From NCBI GenBank assembly GCA_942493245.1, contig OW818685.1:5932855-5996854 (forward strand): 64,000 nt of DNA. The letters run 5' to 3'. Shown here one piece after another: positions 38,472-46,843 of the stretch. Below the pieces are notes generated by a model, which saw only the letters and a list, made by a program, of their open reading frames with translations, did no database searches and had not been told where the DNA came from. The number at the start of each line of letters is the position of its first letter. The stretch's first letter is position 1. Origin of the DNA: DAOPYU01 sp942493245. Its GTDB lineage: Bacteria > Sumerlaeota > Sumerlaeia > UBA8349. A program made the position numbers and the translations under genes.

Positions 38472-39554
38472 ATGCAACTTGTGAAATGGATACTCCTGGC
38501 GGCCCTGTTGTTGCCGGTCGCGATACAAGCCGAGGAAAAACCAACCACCGCGCCCAAACAGTTCGACAACCCCGTTTTCACCCAGGAGGCGCTGGCGGAT
38601 CCCTTCTGTTTCTACCACGAGGGAACCTATTACACGATCGCCACGGGCGGTCTGGATCGCCAGGCGAACGACGGGCGCGCCGTGCCGATGGTCAAGTCGA
38701 AGGATCTCCAGCGCTGGGAATCGGTCGGTCGTGTGCTCATCCCGGCGCCCGAGGATGCCAGGGGGAACATCTGGGCGCCTGAAATCGCCTATGATAAGGG
38801 GATGTTTTACCTGTATTACCACGCCGACGGAAACGGCAAGGGCTTCCACATCCGCGTGGCCAAAAGCAAGAACCCCGAGGGACCGTACCGCGATACCCAC
38901 GCCCCGCTGACCGACGTGACGAAGAACCCCTTTGCCATTGATTCACACCAGTTCCGAGACGACGACGGCCAGTGGTACATCTTCTACGCCACCGACTTCA
39001 AGGACATCACCGATACGACCTTCCGCGGCACGGCGCTGGTAGTGGATCGCATGACCAGCATGACCCAGCTCGCGGGCAATCCCCAGCCGGTCATGCGCGC
39101 CCACTGGCAGTGGCAGGTGTACGAGCGCAATCGCACAATGTATGGCACACAGGCCGACTGGTACACTCTGGAAGGTCCCAACATCAAGAAGCGCGACGGC
39201 AAGTATTATTGCTTCTACTCCGGCGGCAACTATCAGAATGACTCCTACGGGGTGGATTACCTGGTGGCCGACAACATCCTGAGCCCCTGGAAGGAAGTCG
39301 GTAAGGAACGCGGTCCGCAGATCATGCGTTCGATCCCAGGCAAAGTCATCGGCCCCGGCCACAACTCGGTCGTCACCACGCCCGAGGGCCAGGACTACAT
39401 CGTCTATCACGCCTGGACCCTCGACAAAAAGGTTGGGCGTTTGATGAATATCAGTCCGATCCTCTGGACCCCCGACGGCCCACGGGTCGAACGTTTCGCC
39501 GAGCGGATCAAGGAGTGTAACGCGAAGGCCGAGGAGAAGAAAAAACTCCCTTGA
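38472..39554 (+). CDS. Secreted glycoside hydrolase family 43-type enzyme
   Basis: 360 residues. An N-terminal signal peptide (KWILLAALLLPVAIQAEE) is followed by a five-bladed propeller with GH43 signatures: the base Asp in EALADPFCFYHEGTYYTIAT, a pKa-tuning Asp near FAIDSHQFRDDDGQWYIFYAT, and the acid Glu in YTLEGPNIKKRDGKYYCFYSGG. NIWAPEIAYDKGMFYLYYHAD and GPGHNSVVTTPEGQDYIVYHAW complete the fold. GH43 enzymes act on arabinan, xylan or galactan side chains; the exact substrate is unknown. ATG at 38472 with AGGAGAG upstream. It lies directly downstream of the group II intron, which may separate it from its original promoter. Confidence 0.9.
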   Translation: MQLVKWILLAALLLPVAIQAEEKPTTAPKQFDNPVFTQEALADPFCFYHEGTYYTIATGGLDRQANDGRAVPMVKSKDLQRWESVGRVLIPAPEDARGNIWAPEIAYDKGMFYLYYHADGNGKGFHIRVAKSKNPEGPYRDTHAPLTDVTKNPFAIDSHQFRDDDGQWYIFYATDFKDITDTTFRGTALVVDRMTSMTQLAGNPQPVMRAHWQWQVYERNRTMYGTQADWYTLEGPNIKKRDGKYYCFYSGGNYQNDSYGVDYLVADNILSPWKEVGKERGPQIMRSIPGKVIGPGHNSVVTTPEGQDYIVYHAWTLDKKVGRLMNISPILWTPDGPRVERFAERIKECNAKAEEKKKLP

Positions 39555-39674
39555 TTTCATCCCAGATCTCTTTGGATGCGCCCCGATGGAAACAGGATCT
39601 GCGAAAATCTGCGTTATCTGCGCAGGAGGGCGGTTTTGAATTGTGCCTGTTTTGTCGCTCCATTCAATCCCGAA
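39555..39674. other. Intergenic, CTGCG-word repeat left of IS30
   Basis: Contains ATCTGCGAAAATCTGCGTTA (39596-39615) and further TCTGCGCAGG, matching the CTGCGT words that flank the GxxExxY gene on the other side of the IS30 element. IS30 may have landed inside or beside this repeat. Confidence 0.45.
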
Positions 39675-40762
39675 TTCAACTCAGAAGTGCAACTTTCCAG
39701 ATATTGAGCAAGGGCCAGTTGTTTGTGTACACTCCTTTTGCTCACACCCTGGAAAGGAGCACTGCACCGATGGCATACAAACAACTGACCCGAGAAGAAC
39801 GATACCAGATTCACGCGCTGAAGAAAGCAGGAAATTGCACGGCCGAGATTGCCCGATTGCTGGAGCGGCACCCCAGTACGATCTCGCGAGAGATCAAGCG
39901 CAACACGGGAGGAAATGGTTACCGTCCCCAGCAGGCGCAGGAGTTGACGGATAACCGGCGCCGGAATGCGACAAAAGCGGTCAAGTTCACCGAGGAAGTG
40001 CGCCAGTACGTGGACGGAAAACTGCGTCTGCAATGGAGCCCTGAGCAGATTTCCGGGCGCATGGAACACGACATCGGCCAGAAGGTCAGCCACGAGCGTA
40101 TCTACCAGTACCTGGCGGCTGACAAGAAGCAGGGAGGCGCTTTGTGGCAGAATCTGCGCCGCTCGAACCGTAAGCGCAAGAAACGCTACGGCAGCGCTGA
40201 GAACCGGGGAAAAATCCCCAATCGGGTGGGGATCGAGAAGCGTCCGGCAGTGGTGGACACCAAATCGCGGCGCGGCGACTGGGAGGGGGACACCGTGATC
40301 GGTGAGAACCATCAGGGGGGCTTGGTGACGCTCGTGGAGCGCAAGAGCCAGTACGTGCTCATCGAACCCGTTCAGCACAAGAGCGCGTCCGAGGTCACCG
40401 AGGCGATTCTGCGCTGCGCCGAGCCGTTGAGCGGAATCTTCAAAACGTTGACGTTTGACAACGGCAAGGAGTTTTCCGAGCACGAAGCCATTGCGGCGGC
40501 CTTGGGGGTTTCGGTGTACTTTGCCCGTCCCTACCACTCGTGGGAACGCGGCCTGAACGAAAATACCAATGGGTTGATCCGTCAGTACTTTCCCAAGAAA
40601 ATGCCGCTGAAAGACCTCTCAGTCGAGTGGGTCAAAAGGGTCCAGGACCTCCTGAACAATCGTCCGAGAAAAACCCTGGGATACCTGACCCCACACGAAG
40701 TCCTTGTGGAAGGAAAACATATACGGGTATAAGGAGAAAGAAAGTTGCACTTATGAGTTGAA
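39675..40762 (+). mobile_element. IS30-family insertion sequence, about 1.09 kb
   Basis: Terminal inverted repeats of 23 bp with one mismatch lie at 39675-39697 (TTCAACTCAGAAGTGCAACT and TTC) and 40740-40762 (its complement, with T for G). One intact transposase gene lies inside. No clear target duplication could be called, because the flanks are both A/T-rich. Confidence 0.9.
39770..40732 (+). CDS. IS30-family transposase
   Basis: 320 residues. An N-terminal helix-turn-helix (LTREERYQIHALKKAGNCTAEIARLLERHPSTISREIKRN) binds the element ends. The integrase-type core has DDE residues in GDWEGDTVIGE (first Asp), TFDNGKEFSEH (second Asp) and WERGLNENTNGLIRQYFPK (Glu, in the IS30 hallmark ENTNGLIRQ). 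The ATG at 39770 lies after GGAAAGGAGC. The protein is full length and appears functional. Confidence 0.96.
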   Translation: MAYKQLTREERYQIHALKKAGNCTAEIARLLERHPSTISREIKRNTGGNGYRPQQAQELTDNRRRNATKAVKFTEEVRQYVDGKLRLQWSPEQISGRMEHDIGQKVSHERIYQYLAADKKQGGALWQNLRRSNRKRKKRYGSAENRGKIPNRVGIEKRPAVVDTKSRRGDWEGDTVIGENHQGGLVTLVERKSQYVLIEPVQHKSASEVTEAILRCAEPLSGIFKTLTFDNGKEFSEHEAIAAALGVSVYFARPYHSWERGLNENTNGLIRQYFPKKMPLKDLSVEWVKRVQDLLNNRPRKTLGYLTPHEVLVEGKHIRV

Positions 40763-40800
40763 ATCAAGAATTTTTCAAAATATGAATTCGAAAGACAAGG

Positions 40801-41227
40801 TATCCGCAGATGACGCAGATGAACGCAGATAAGGAGATTCGCGATCCGGAGACCTACGCTATCATCGGAGCGGCGATGGCGGTTCATTCCGAACTGGGGA
40901 GCGGGTTTCTCGAAGCGGTTTATCAGGAGGCGCTTGAGCGAGAGTTTCAGACAAGAGGGATTCTCTATGAGCGTGAAAAGGAATTGCCCGTGTTCTATCG
41001 GGGAATCCGGCTCAACGCATTTTACAAAGCGGATTTTGTGTGTTTTGGATCGGTTATTGCCGAATTGAAAGCGTTACAGCAACTGTCCGGAACAGATGAA
41101 GCGCAAACGATCAACTATTTGAAGGCGTCTGGACTGAACAGGGCCTTGCTGCTCAATTTTGGAGCGTCCCAACTGCAGTATAAACGGCTGGTCTTAAATC
41201 TGCGTGAATCTGCGTCATCTGCGGATA
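40801..41227 (+). repeat. 30-bp inverted repeat bracketing the GxxExxY gene
   Basis: Left arm 40801-40830: TATCCGCAGATGACGCAGAT, then GA, then ACGCAGAT. Right arm 41198-41227 is its reverse complement except for the 2-bp middle. The arms overlap the first and last codons of the gene, so the gene and the repeat form one unit. Confidence 0.85.
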
Positions 41228-41241
41228 AAAAGTCTTTCTGA
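40810..41241 (+). CDS. GxxExxY protein (PD-(D/E)XK nuclease-like fold)
   Basis: 143 residues. The name-giving motif is seen as GSGFLEAVYQEALEREF (about 30-46). A nuclease-like core follows: KADFVCFGSVIAELKALQQL has the Asp and the E-x-K of PD-(D/E)XK enzymes. Function is unknown, though the fold suggests DNA cleavage or binding. The N-terminal TQMNADKEIRDPE and C-terminal NLRESASSADKK are encoded by the inverted repeat arms. The gene sits just downstream of IS30, and a truncated DUF1016 gene follows. Such genes are scattered in many copies in some environmental genomes (general knowledge). Confidence 0.88.
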   Translation: MTQMNADKEIRDPETYAIIGAAMAVHSELGSGFLEAVYQEALEREFQTRGILYEREKELPVFYRGIRLNAFYKADFVCFGSVIAELKALQQLSGTDEAQTINYLKASGLNRALLLNFGASQLQYKRLVLNLRESASSADKKSF

Positions 41242-41337
41242 CAGGATCCTGCGCCGAAAGTTAGGAGGCAACAGGCTTGGCGGAAACGTGAACATGGAAG
41301 CACCGCATCGGAAATCTGTCCAGGGGAGTTCCAAACA

Positions 41338-41955
41338 ATGGCTGGAGACGTGACGGAAAAGCGGGATCTGTTCGTCGAGATCAAGACGCTGATCGAGCAG
41401 GGGCGCCAGCAGGTGGCGGTGACGGTCAACGCCACGATGACCCTGTTGTACTGGCAGATCGGCAAACGGATCAACGAGGAGGTGTTGCGGGAGAAGCGGG
41501 CTGAATACGGCAAGCAAGTGGTCGGCACGCTCGCCCGGCAATTGACGGAGGAGTATGGGAAAGGTTGGAGCAAGAGACATCTCCACTATTGTCTCCGCTT
41601 TGCGGAGGTTTTTCCTGACCCGCGAATAGTGAACGCACTGCGTACACAATTGAGTTGGACGCATATTCGGACGCTCCTGGCCATCGAGGATGAATTGAAA
41701 CGCCGTTTTTATATCGAAATGTGCCGAATGGAAAAATGGAGCAGTCGGATTCTGGAAGAGCGCATCAACTCCATGCTCTACGAACGCACGGCCATCAGCC
41801 GAAAGCCGGAAGAGACCATCGAACGGGAACTTCGCCAGTTGGGGGATTCCGGCCAGATCACGCCCGATCTGGTGTTTCGCGGCCCGTATTTTCTGGACTT
41901 TCTAAGACCATCTCCCTCCGAAAGGCGCCTAATCAAGAACCATGAGCCAGTTTGA
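41338..41955 (+). pseudogene. DUF1016 (YhcG-like) protein, N-terminal domain only, truncated
   Basis: 205 residues. The N-terminal winged-helix-like domain of DUF1016/YhcG proteins is well preserved: TMTLLYWQIGKRINEEVL, YGKQVVGTLARQLTEEYGKGWSKRHLHYCLRFAEVFPD, QLSWTHIRTLLAIED. It runs to LVFRGPYFLDFL, where family members normally continue into a PD-(D/E)XK nuclease domain of about 150 residues. Here the frame ends in an unrelated tail and overlaps the start of uvrB by 14 bp. The nuclease half appears deleted. AGGGGAG precedes the ATG, so the stub could still be made. Confidence 0.8.
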
Positions 41956-43936
41956 ATTGTGTTGCGATTATCAGCCCAGCGGCGACCAGCCGGAAGCCAT
42001 CCGCAAGATTGTGGACGGCTTCCGCCAGGGGATGCCGCGCCAGGTGCTGCTCGGCGTGACCGGGTCGGGGAAGACCTACACGATGGCCCAGGTCATCGCG
42101 GAACTGAACCGGCCCACGCTGGTGCTGTCACACAACAAAACGCTGGCCGCGCAGCTCTACCGTGAGTTCAAGGACCTTTTCCCCCGGAACGCCGTCGAGT
42201 ACTTTGTTAGCTATTACGATTACTACCAGCCCGAGGCTTACCTGCCCACCACGGACACCTACATCGAGAAGGACGCCTCGATCAACGAGGAACTCGACCG
42301 TGTGCGCCTCTCGGCCACGCAGTCGCTCCTCGAACGGCGCGACGTGATCGTTGTGGCCAGCGTGTCGTGCATCTACGGCATCGGGTCGCCCGAGGAGTAC
42401 CACTCGATGAGCATCCAGATCGAGGTGGGGCAGACGCTCGGGCGTGAGGATTTGCTGCGCCACCTGGTGGAACTGCAATACGAGCGCAACGACATCGGCT
42501 TCACGCGCGGCGCGTTCCGCGTGCGGGGCGACGTGGTGGACGTGTTCCGGAGTTTCGAGGAAAACCGCGCCCTGCGGATCGAGTTCTTCGGCGACGAGAT
42601 CGAGAGTCTGAGCGAGATTGACCCCCTGCGGGGCAAACGGATGCAGTCGCTCGAGCGGGCGACCATTTTTCCGGCGGCGCACTATGTCACCTCGCGTCCG
42701 CGCCTGGAGCGTGCCCTGAAGACCATCCGCGCGGAACTGGCCGAACGGCTCGATGAACTGCGCGCGGGGAATCACCTGCTCGAAGCGCAGCGGCTCGAAC
42801 AGCGCACCCGCTACGACCTCGAGATGCTCGAAGAGATGGGCGTCTGTCAGGGGATTGAGAATTATTCGCGCCACATAGACGGGCGCGAGCCGGGAGAGCC
42901 GCCCTACACGCTGTTGGACTATTTTCCGGAGGACTTTCTCTTCTTCGTGGACGAAAGCCACGCGAGCCTGCCCCAGGTGCGGGCCATGTACAACGGCGAC
43001 CGCGCGCGCAAGAGCACCCTGATCGAGCACGGGTTCCGGCTCCCGTCGGCCTACGACAACCGACCGCTCAAGTTCGAGGAGTTCGAACAACGGATCCACC
43101 AGACGCTCTATGTTTCCGCCACTCCGTCCGATTATGAAATCACGCAGAGTCAGGGCCTGGTGGTGGAGCAGATCATCCGCCCCACCGGCCTGCTCGAACC
43201 GATCATCGAGGTGCGGCCCGCGTCGGGCCAGGTGGACGACCTGCTCGATGAGATCCACAAACGGGTCGAGGTAAACGAACGGGTGCTCGTGACCACGCTG
43301 ACCAAACGCATGGCCGAGGATCTGACCGAGTACTACCACGAACTGGGCGTCAAGGTGCGTTACCTCCACGCCGACATCCAGACGGTCGAGCGGACCGAGA
43401 TTCTGCGCGACCTGCGCGCGGGGGTGTTCCACGTCCTGATCGGCATCAACCTGCTGCGCGAGGGACTGGATCTGCCCGAGGTCTCGCTGGTGGCGATTCT
43501 CGACGCCGACAAGGAGGGGTTCCTGCGCAACCGGACGTCGCTTGTCCAGACCTGCGGGCGCGCGGCGCGTAACGCCGAGGGGCGCGTGATTCTGTACGCC
43601 GACACCGAGACGGACAGCATTCGTGTGGCGGTCGAGGAGATGCACCGGCGGCGCGTGATCCAGGAGGCCTACAACCGCGCCCACAACATCACGCCCACGA
43701 CGATCCGAAAGGAAATCCAGAGCATTCTGGGGTCAATCACGCAGCACGACTATGTGGACGTGGCCGGCGTGGCCGAAAAGGGATCGGTGAAGTACGGCAA
43801 ACGAAAAACCCAGGTGAAAAGTCTGGACCAGTTGCGCGCCGAAATGCTCGAAGCCGCCGAGAAACTCGAATTCGAGCGGGCGGCGTCCCTGCGCGACCAG
43901 ATCATCGCGCTCGAAAAACAGGTTCTGGAACTGTAA
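41942..43936 (+). CDS. uvrB: Excinuclease ABC subunit B
   Basis: Damage-verifying helicase of nucleotide-excision repair that acts with UvrA and UvrC. Full length at 664 residues. The Walker A is GVTGSGKTYTMAQ. The beta-hairpin that clamps DNA reads SYYDYYQPEAYLPTTDTYI. The DEAD-like box is FVDESHAS. Later helicase motifs include TTLTKRMAEDLTEYY, LLREGLDLPEVSLVAILDADKEGFLR and QTCGRAARN. The C-terminal UVR domain that binds UvrC is present (LRAEMLEAAEKLEFERAASLRDQI). Starts at ATG 41942 with no strong ribosome-binding site, inside the end of the DUF1016 stub, perhaps by coupling. uvrA and uvrC are not nearby. Confidence 0.98.
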   Translation: MSQFELCCDYQPSGDQPEAIRKIVDGFRQGMPRQVLLGVTGSGKTYTMAQVIAELNRPTLVLSHNKTLAAQLYREFKDLFPRNAVEYFVSYYDYYQPEAYLPTTDTYIEKDASINEELDRVRLSATQSLLERRDVIVVASVSCIYGIGSPEEYHSMSIQIEVGQTLGREDLLRHLVELQYERNDIGFTRGAFRVRGDVVDVFRSFEENRALRIEFFGDEIESLSEIDPLRGKRMQSLERATIFPAAHYVTSRPRLERALKTIRAELAERLDELRAGNHLLEAQRLEQRTRYDLEMLEEMGVCQGIENYSRHIDGREPGEPPYTLLDYFPEDFLFFVDESHASLPQVRAMYNGDRARKSTLIEHGFRLPSAYDNRPLKFEEFEQRIHQTLYVSATPSDYEITQSQGLVVEQIIRPTGLLEPIIEVRPASGQVDDLLDEIHKRVEVNERVLVTTLTKRMAEDLTEYYHELGVKVRYLHADIQTVERTEILRDLRAGVFHVLIGINLLREGLDLPEVSLVAILDADKEGFLRNRTSLVQTCGRAARNAEGRVILYADTETDSIRVAVEEMHRRRVIQEAYNRAHNITPTTIRKEIQSILGSITQHDYVDVAGVAEKGSVKYGKRKTQVKSLDQLRAEMLEAAEKLEFERAASLRDQIIALEKQVLEL

Positions 43937-44009
43937 GCCCGGAAAACCGATGGGTTTATTGCCGCAAGGGCTGAAAGCCCGTTCTATTCAGCCGTTTTGC
44001 CCCTTTCAC

Positions 44010-44123
44010 AGTCCAGGCCTTCAGCCCTCATGAAAAAAAGGGACACCTGTTATAGGGCGACACTGCGCTTGCCCCATCTGGTATAAACCCGCGGCGTTGG
44101 CGCTCAACTGCGATTTTTAGGTT
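44010..44123 (-). repeat. Dispersed repeat, copy A
   Basis: On the minus strand this reads CCTAAAAATCGCAGTTGAGC at one end, runs through GCAAGCGCAGTGTCGCCC, and ends in GGGCTGAAGGCC. It aligns along about 113 bp with 47461-47573, which is in the opposite genomic orientation. The remainder of 43937-44194 between uvrB and cstA has no gene. Confidence 0.75.
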
Positions 44124-44194
44124 GCTCTTTCTGTCCCCGTCTTGTTCTGTTCGGAAAGAAACCCGTCTTTGTCTCTTTTGAATGCGGTCGAGTT

Positions 44195-46090
44195 TTATTC
44201 CTCCGGCTCGTCCATCAGGTCGTTGGGAGCGAAGGCGGTTGCGGGTTCGCTACCGGGAAACAGGATCTGAACCCAGCGGCGCGTGGCGTCGAGGACAATC
44301 AGAGCCGTCAGAACAATCATGATCGAACCCAGCACACACATGAGTTTGAGTTGAAAGACCTGTTCGGCGGGAGCGCTGGCGATCTGGTCCCACCACATGC
44401 CGATGCTTTTGACGCTGGCGGTGCTGACGGTCACGAGGACGCCCGCCAGGGGCAGCGCGGTACAGAGCGCGTAGATTTTCCGGGGAGCGTGGTTGAGGAT
44501 ATACGTGGTTCCGAGTGTGAGGGCGATGGTGGCCAGGAGCTGGTTCGAGATGCCGAGCATGCGCCAGAGCGTGTCGAGGTTGCCGCGGTAGAGCAGGTAG
44601 CCCCAGCAGTAACAGGTGAGCAGGCTCATGGCGATGTTGACGCTCCAGTTGACTTTGCCGCCGGGGGCCAGCGAGGGTTTGAACTGTGCGACCGTTTCTT
44701 GGAAGACAAATCGGGCCACGCGGGTGCCGGTCTCGAGCAGGGTCAGGATGAAGAGCGCCTCGAACATGATGACGAAGTGGTACCAGTAGGCCATGAGCGT
44801 TTTCAGGCCGGGCACGCTGGCAAAGACTTTCGCCATACCGACTGCGAGGGTGACGGCTCCGCCGACGCGCCCGGCCAGTTTCTCCTGCGTTTCCGCTTCG
44901 AGCGTGGCGAGTTCCACAGGCGCCAGGTTCCATTGGTGTTGCGTCTGCTGGGTTTCCAGGAGGGTGGCGTATTTGGCCTGTTGCGCGGCGGTGTCCTGCG
45001 CGACGTTGATGGCAAAGTAGTCGCCCGGCTCCAAGGCACAGGCGGCGATGAGCGCCGTGACGGCCACGAACCCCTCGAGCAGCATGGCGCCGTATCCGAT
45101 CGGGCGGATGTGGGATTCCTTGCCGATCATCTTGGGCGTAGTGCCCGAGGCGACCAGCGCGTGGAACCCGGAGAGCGCCCCGCACATGATAACGATGCAG
45201 ACAAAGGGCCAGACCGCGCCCGAGACCACGGGGCCGCCCCCTTCAAGGAAAGAGGTCGTGGCGGGCATTTTGAGCGTGGGGTGTGCGGCCACAATCCCGA
45301 TGGCCAGCACGGCGATGACGCCGATTTTCATGTAGGAACTCAGGTAGTCGCGCGGGCACATGAGCACCCACACGGGCAGCACCGAGGCGAAGAAGGCGTA
45401 GATCGGCAGGATGAGCGAGAGCGTTTTCTTGTCGAAAAGGAGATAGTGCCCGAATTCACTTGCGGCGAAAGGCTGGCCCAGAACGACGCCCAACAGCACG
45501 ATGGTCACGCCGATGGCCGAGGCTTCTCCAACGCGGCCGGGACGGATTTTGTACATCCAGAGACCCGTGAGCAGGGCCGCCGGAATGGTGACGAGAATGG
45601 TGAACATGCCCCAGGCGCTGTGGCTCAGGGCGTTGACCACGACGACTCCGACGCTGGCCAGAATGCTGATGGTGATGAAAAGCGTGGCGATCGAGGTGGT
45701 GACACCCGAGAGCGGCCCAATGTTGTCGCGGGCGATCTTCGGGAGCGAGACTCCGTTTTGCCGCACCGACGCAACGAGGATGATGAAGTCGTGGACGCCT
45801 CCGGCCAGGCAGGCGCCGATGATAATCCAGAGGAAGCCGGGGCAGTACCCCCATTGCGCTGCGAGGACGGGGCCAATGAGGGGACCGGGACCGGCGATGG
45901 CGGCGAAGTGGTGGCCGAAGAGGACGAGGCGGTTGGTGGGGTGGTAGTCCACGCCGTCGCGCAGGCGGTGCGCGGGCGTGGGGGTCGCGTCGTTGAGAAC
46001 CGCGACACGCGCGGCCAGAAATGCCCCATAAAAGCGATAGGCCACGGCGAAAGCCGCCAGCGAGCCGAGGATCAGCCACAGAGAGTTCAC
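44195..46090 (-). CDS. cstA: Carbon starvation protein A family transporter
   Basis: 631-residue integral membrane protein with about 16 hydrophobic helices, in the CstA/BtsT family of peptide or pyruvate importers induced under carbon limitation. The N-terminal family motifs are strong: RLRDGVDYHPTNRLVLFGHHFAAIAGPGPLIGPVLAAQWGY, GGVHDFIILVASVRQNG and the middle SGFHALVASGTTPKMI. A Gln/Glu-rich loop (about 370-400) lies between helices. It has the shorter form compared with the 701-residue E. coli CstA. The GTG start at 46090 follows AAAGGAGAGG. It stands alone, convergent with uvrB. No cognate LytS/LytT-type regulator is adjacent, although the kinase at 21592 has a LytS-type sensor. Confidence 0.95.
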   Translation of the reverse strand: MNSLWLILGSLAAFAVAYRFYGAFLAARVAVLNDATPTPAHRLRDGVDYHPTNRLVLFGHHFAAIAGPGPLIGPVLAAQWGYCPGFLWIIIGACLAGGVHDFIILVASVRQNGVSLPKIARDNIGPLSGVTTSIATLFITISILASVGVVVVNALSHSAWGMFTILVTIPAALLTGLWMYKIRPGRVGEASAIGVTIVLLGVVLGQPFAASEFGHYLLFDKKTLSLILPIYAFFASVLPVWVLMCPRDYLSSYMKIGVIAVLAIGIVAAHPTLKMPATTSFLEGGGPVVSGAVWPFVCIVIMCGALSGFHALVASGTTPKMIGKESHIRPIGYGAMLLEGFVAVTALIAACALEPGDYFAINVAQDTAAQQAKYATLLETQQTQHQWNLAPVELATLEAETQEKLAGRVGGAVTLAVGMAKVFASVPGLKTLMAYWYHFVIMFEALFILTLLETGTRVARFVFQETVAQFKPSLAPGGKVNWSVNIAMSLLTCYCWGYLLYRGNLDTLWRMLGISNQLLATIALTLGTTYILNHAPRKIYALCTALPLAGVLVTVSTASVKSIGMWWDQIASAPAEQVFQLKLMCVLGSIMIVLTALIVLDATRRWVQILFPGSEPATAFAPNDLMDEPEE

Positions 46091-46254
46091 GGGGATTCCT
46101 CTCCTTTATCTGTTTTGCCGGGTTGAAGAATCGCCGTCCGGCATCGGACGTCTATCCCCTCGAAGATATTTCAGACGGGCGGTATTTGCACCCTTTTTTT
46201 GAGTCGGACTCTCTCCCTTTCTCCACCGGAGAGAAGATTGCCGGGTTCCCAGAA

Positions 46255-46288
46255 CAAAAAAGTCATCCAGGCCCCTGGCCGGATGACT
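46255..46288 (-). terminator. Intrinsic terminator, minus strand, after the bS22-like gene
   Basis: Read on the minus strand, AGTCATCC (46288-46281) pairs with GGATGACT (46268-46261). An inner GGCC/GGCC extends the stem, and TTTTTT (46260-46255) follows. It closes the small-gene transcript before cstA. Confidence 0.75.
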
Positions 46289-46377
46289 GAATCGGGAACA
46301 ATCGCTGAATACAATAATCCCTCCCCCCAGCGAAATAGGAACAGGAAGGCCGATAATCCGGGGGAAGGCAGACGAAA

Positions 46378-46426
46378 GAGGACGGCGGCAGTGAGCGGGC
46401 CATATTCCTGCCCGGCCGCCGTCCTC
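46378..46426 (-). terminator. Strong GC-rich hairpin next to the bS22-like gene
   Basis: A perfect 12-bp stem GAGGACGGCGGC (46378-46389) / GCCGCCGTCCTC (46415-46426) begins 18 bp after the stop of the small gene. There is no T run on either side, so it may stabilise the mRNA 3' end, with the true terminator at 46255-46288. Confidence 0.5.
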
Positions 46427-46443
46427 TCCGAATCTATCGCGTC

Positions 46444-46530
46444 TTACTTGCGATGCCGCATCTTTTTGCGCAGTTTTTTCAGCTTATGCTTGCGGATTTT
46501 TTTCTTTCTTTTCTTGATAATGCTTCCCAT
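46444..46530 (-). CDS. 28-residue AURKAIP1/COX24-like (bS22-type) ribosomal mini-protein
   Basis: A tiny, extremely basic protein. It opens MGSIIKKRKKKIRKHKLKKL and ends RKKMRHRK: 18 of 28 residues are Lys, Arg or His. This is the pattern of the bacterial AURKAIP1/COX24-domain family, which includes mycobacterial bS22, located in the small ribosomal subunit near the decoding region. It has its own promoter candidate upstream and a terminator downstream, consistent with an independently expressed ribosomal gene. AAAGGA lies about 16 nt before the ATG, so the ribosome-binding site is poorly placed. Too short for usual gene callers. Confidence 0.85.
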   Translation of the reverse strand: MGSIIKKRKKKIRKHKLKKLRKKMRHRK

Positions 46531-46843
46531 AGGATGAACTCTCGAGTCCTTTCTCTTGACAATTCCGGACCACACTGCGGTTCCTCGCGCGTCGCGTCGC
46601 CCCGCATGAAGGGCTATATCTACCGGAAGCCGGGGCGTCTGGCAAGGAAAAAAGCCATTGGAAATGGACGCGATCTTGCGCGGGCGGTTTGTGTGAACGG
46701 AAAACCGGGGCGGAAAACGGTTCTTGCGCTGGGCGGGCGAGGGAGGATAGAATAGATCCTCCGGTGAACTGGCTTGCGAGCCGGGGGGACGTGTGCCCCC
46801 TCACCGCGATTCTGTGTCAACGTCACCCGCCGGGTTTTCCTCA
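46531..46843. other. Divergent intergenic region
   Basis: 313 bp between the bS22-like gene and the next plus-strand gene; it holds the minus-strand promoter at 46617-46645. Open frames crossing it show no family features. Confidence 0.4.
46617..46645 (-). promoter_or_regulatory. Sigma-70 promoter candidate for the bS22-like gene
   Basis: Minus-strand TTGCCA (46645-46640), 17 bp, TAGATA (46622-46617), giving a leader of about 80 nt before the ATG at 46530. Confidence 0.55.

Larger units (their letters stand above)
46091..46443. other. Intergenic with two hairpins
   Basis: 353 bp between cstA and the small bS22-like gene. Contains the terminators described separately; no further gene. Confidence 0.5.

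Noticed and set aside
40801..41955. GxxExxY plus DUF1016 as an active defence island
   Set aside because: The DUF1016 gene is truncated and no restriction, toxin-antitoxin or other defence partner is present; it looks like accessory debris beside IS30.
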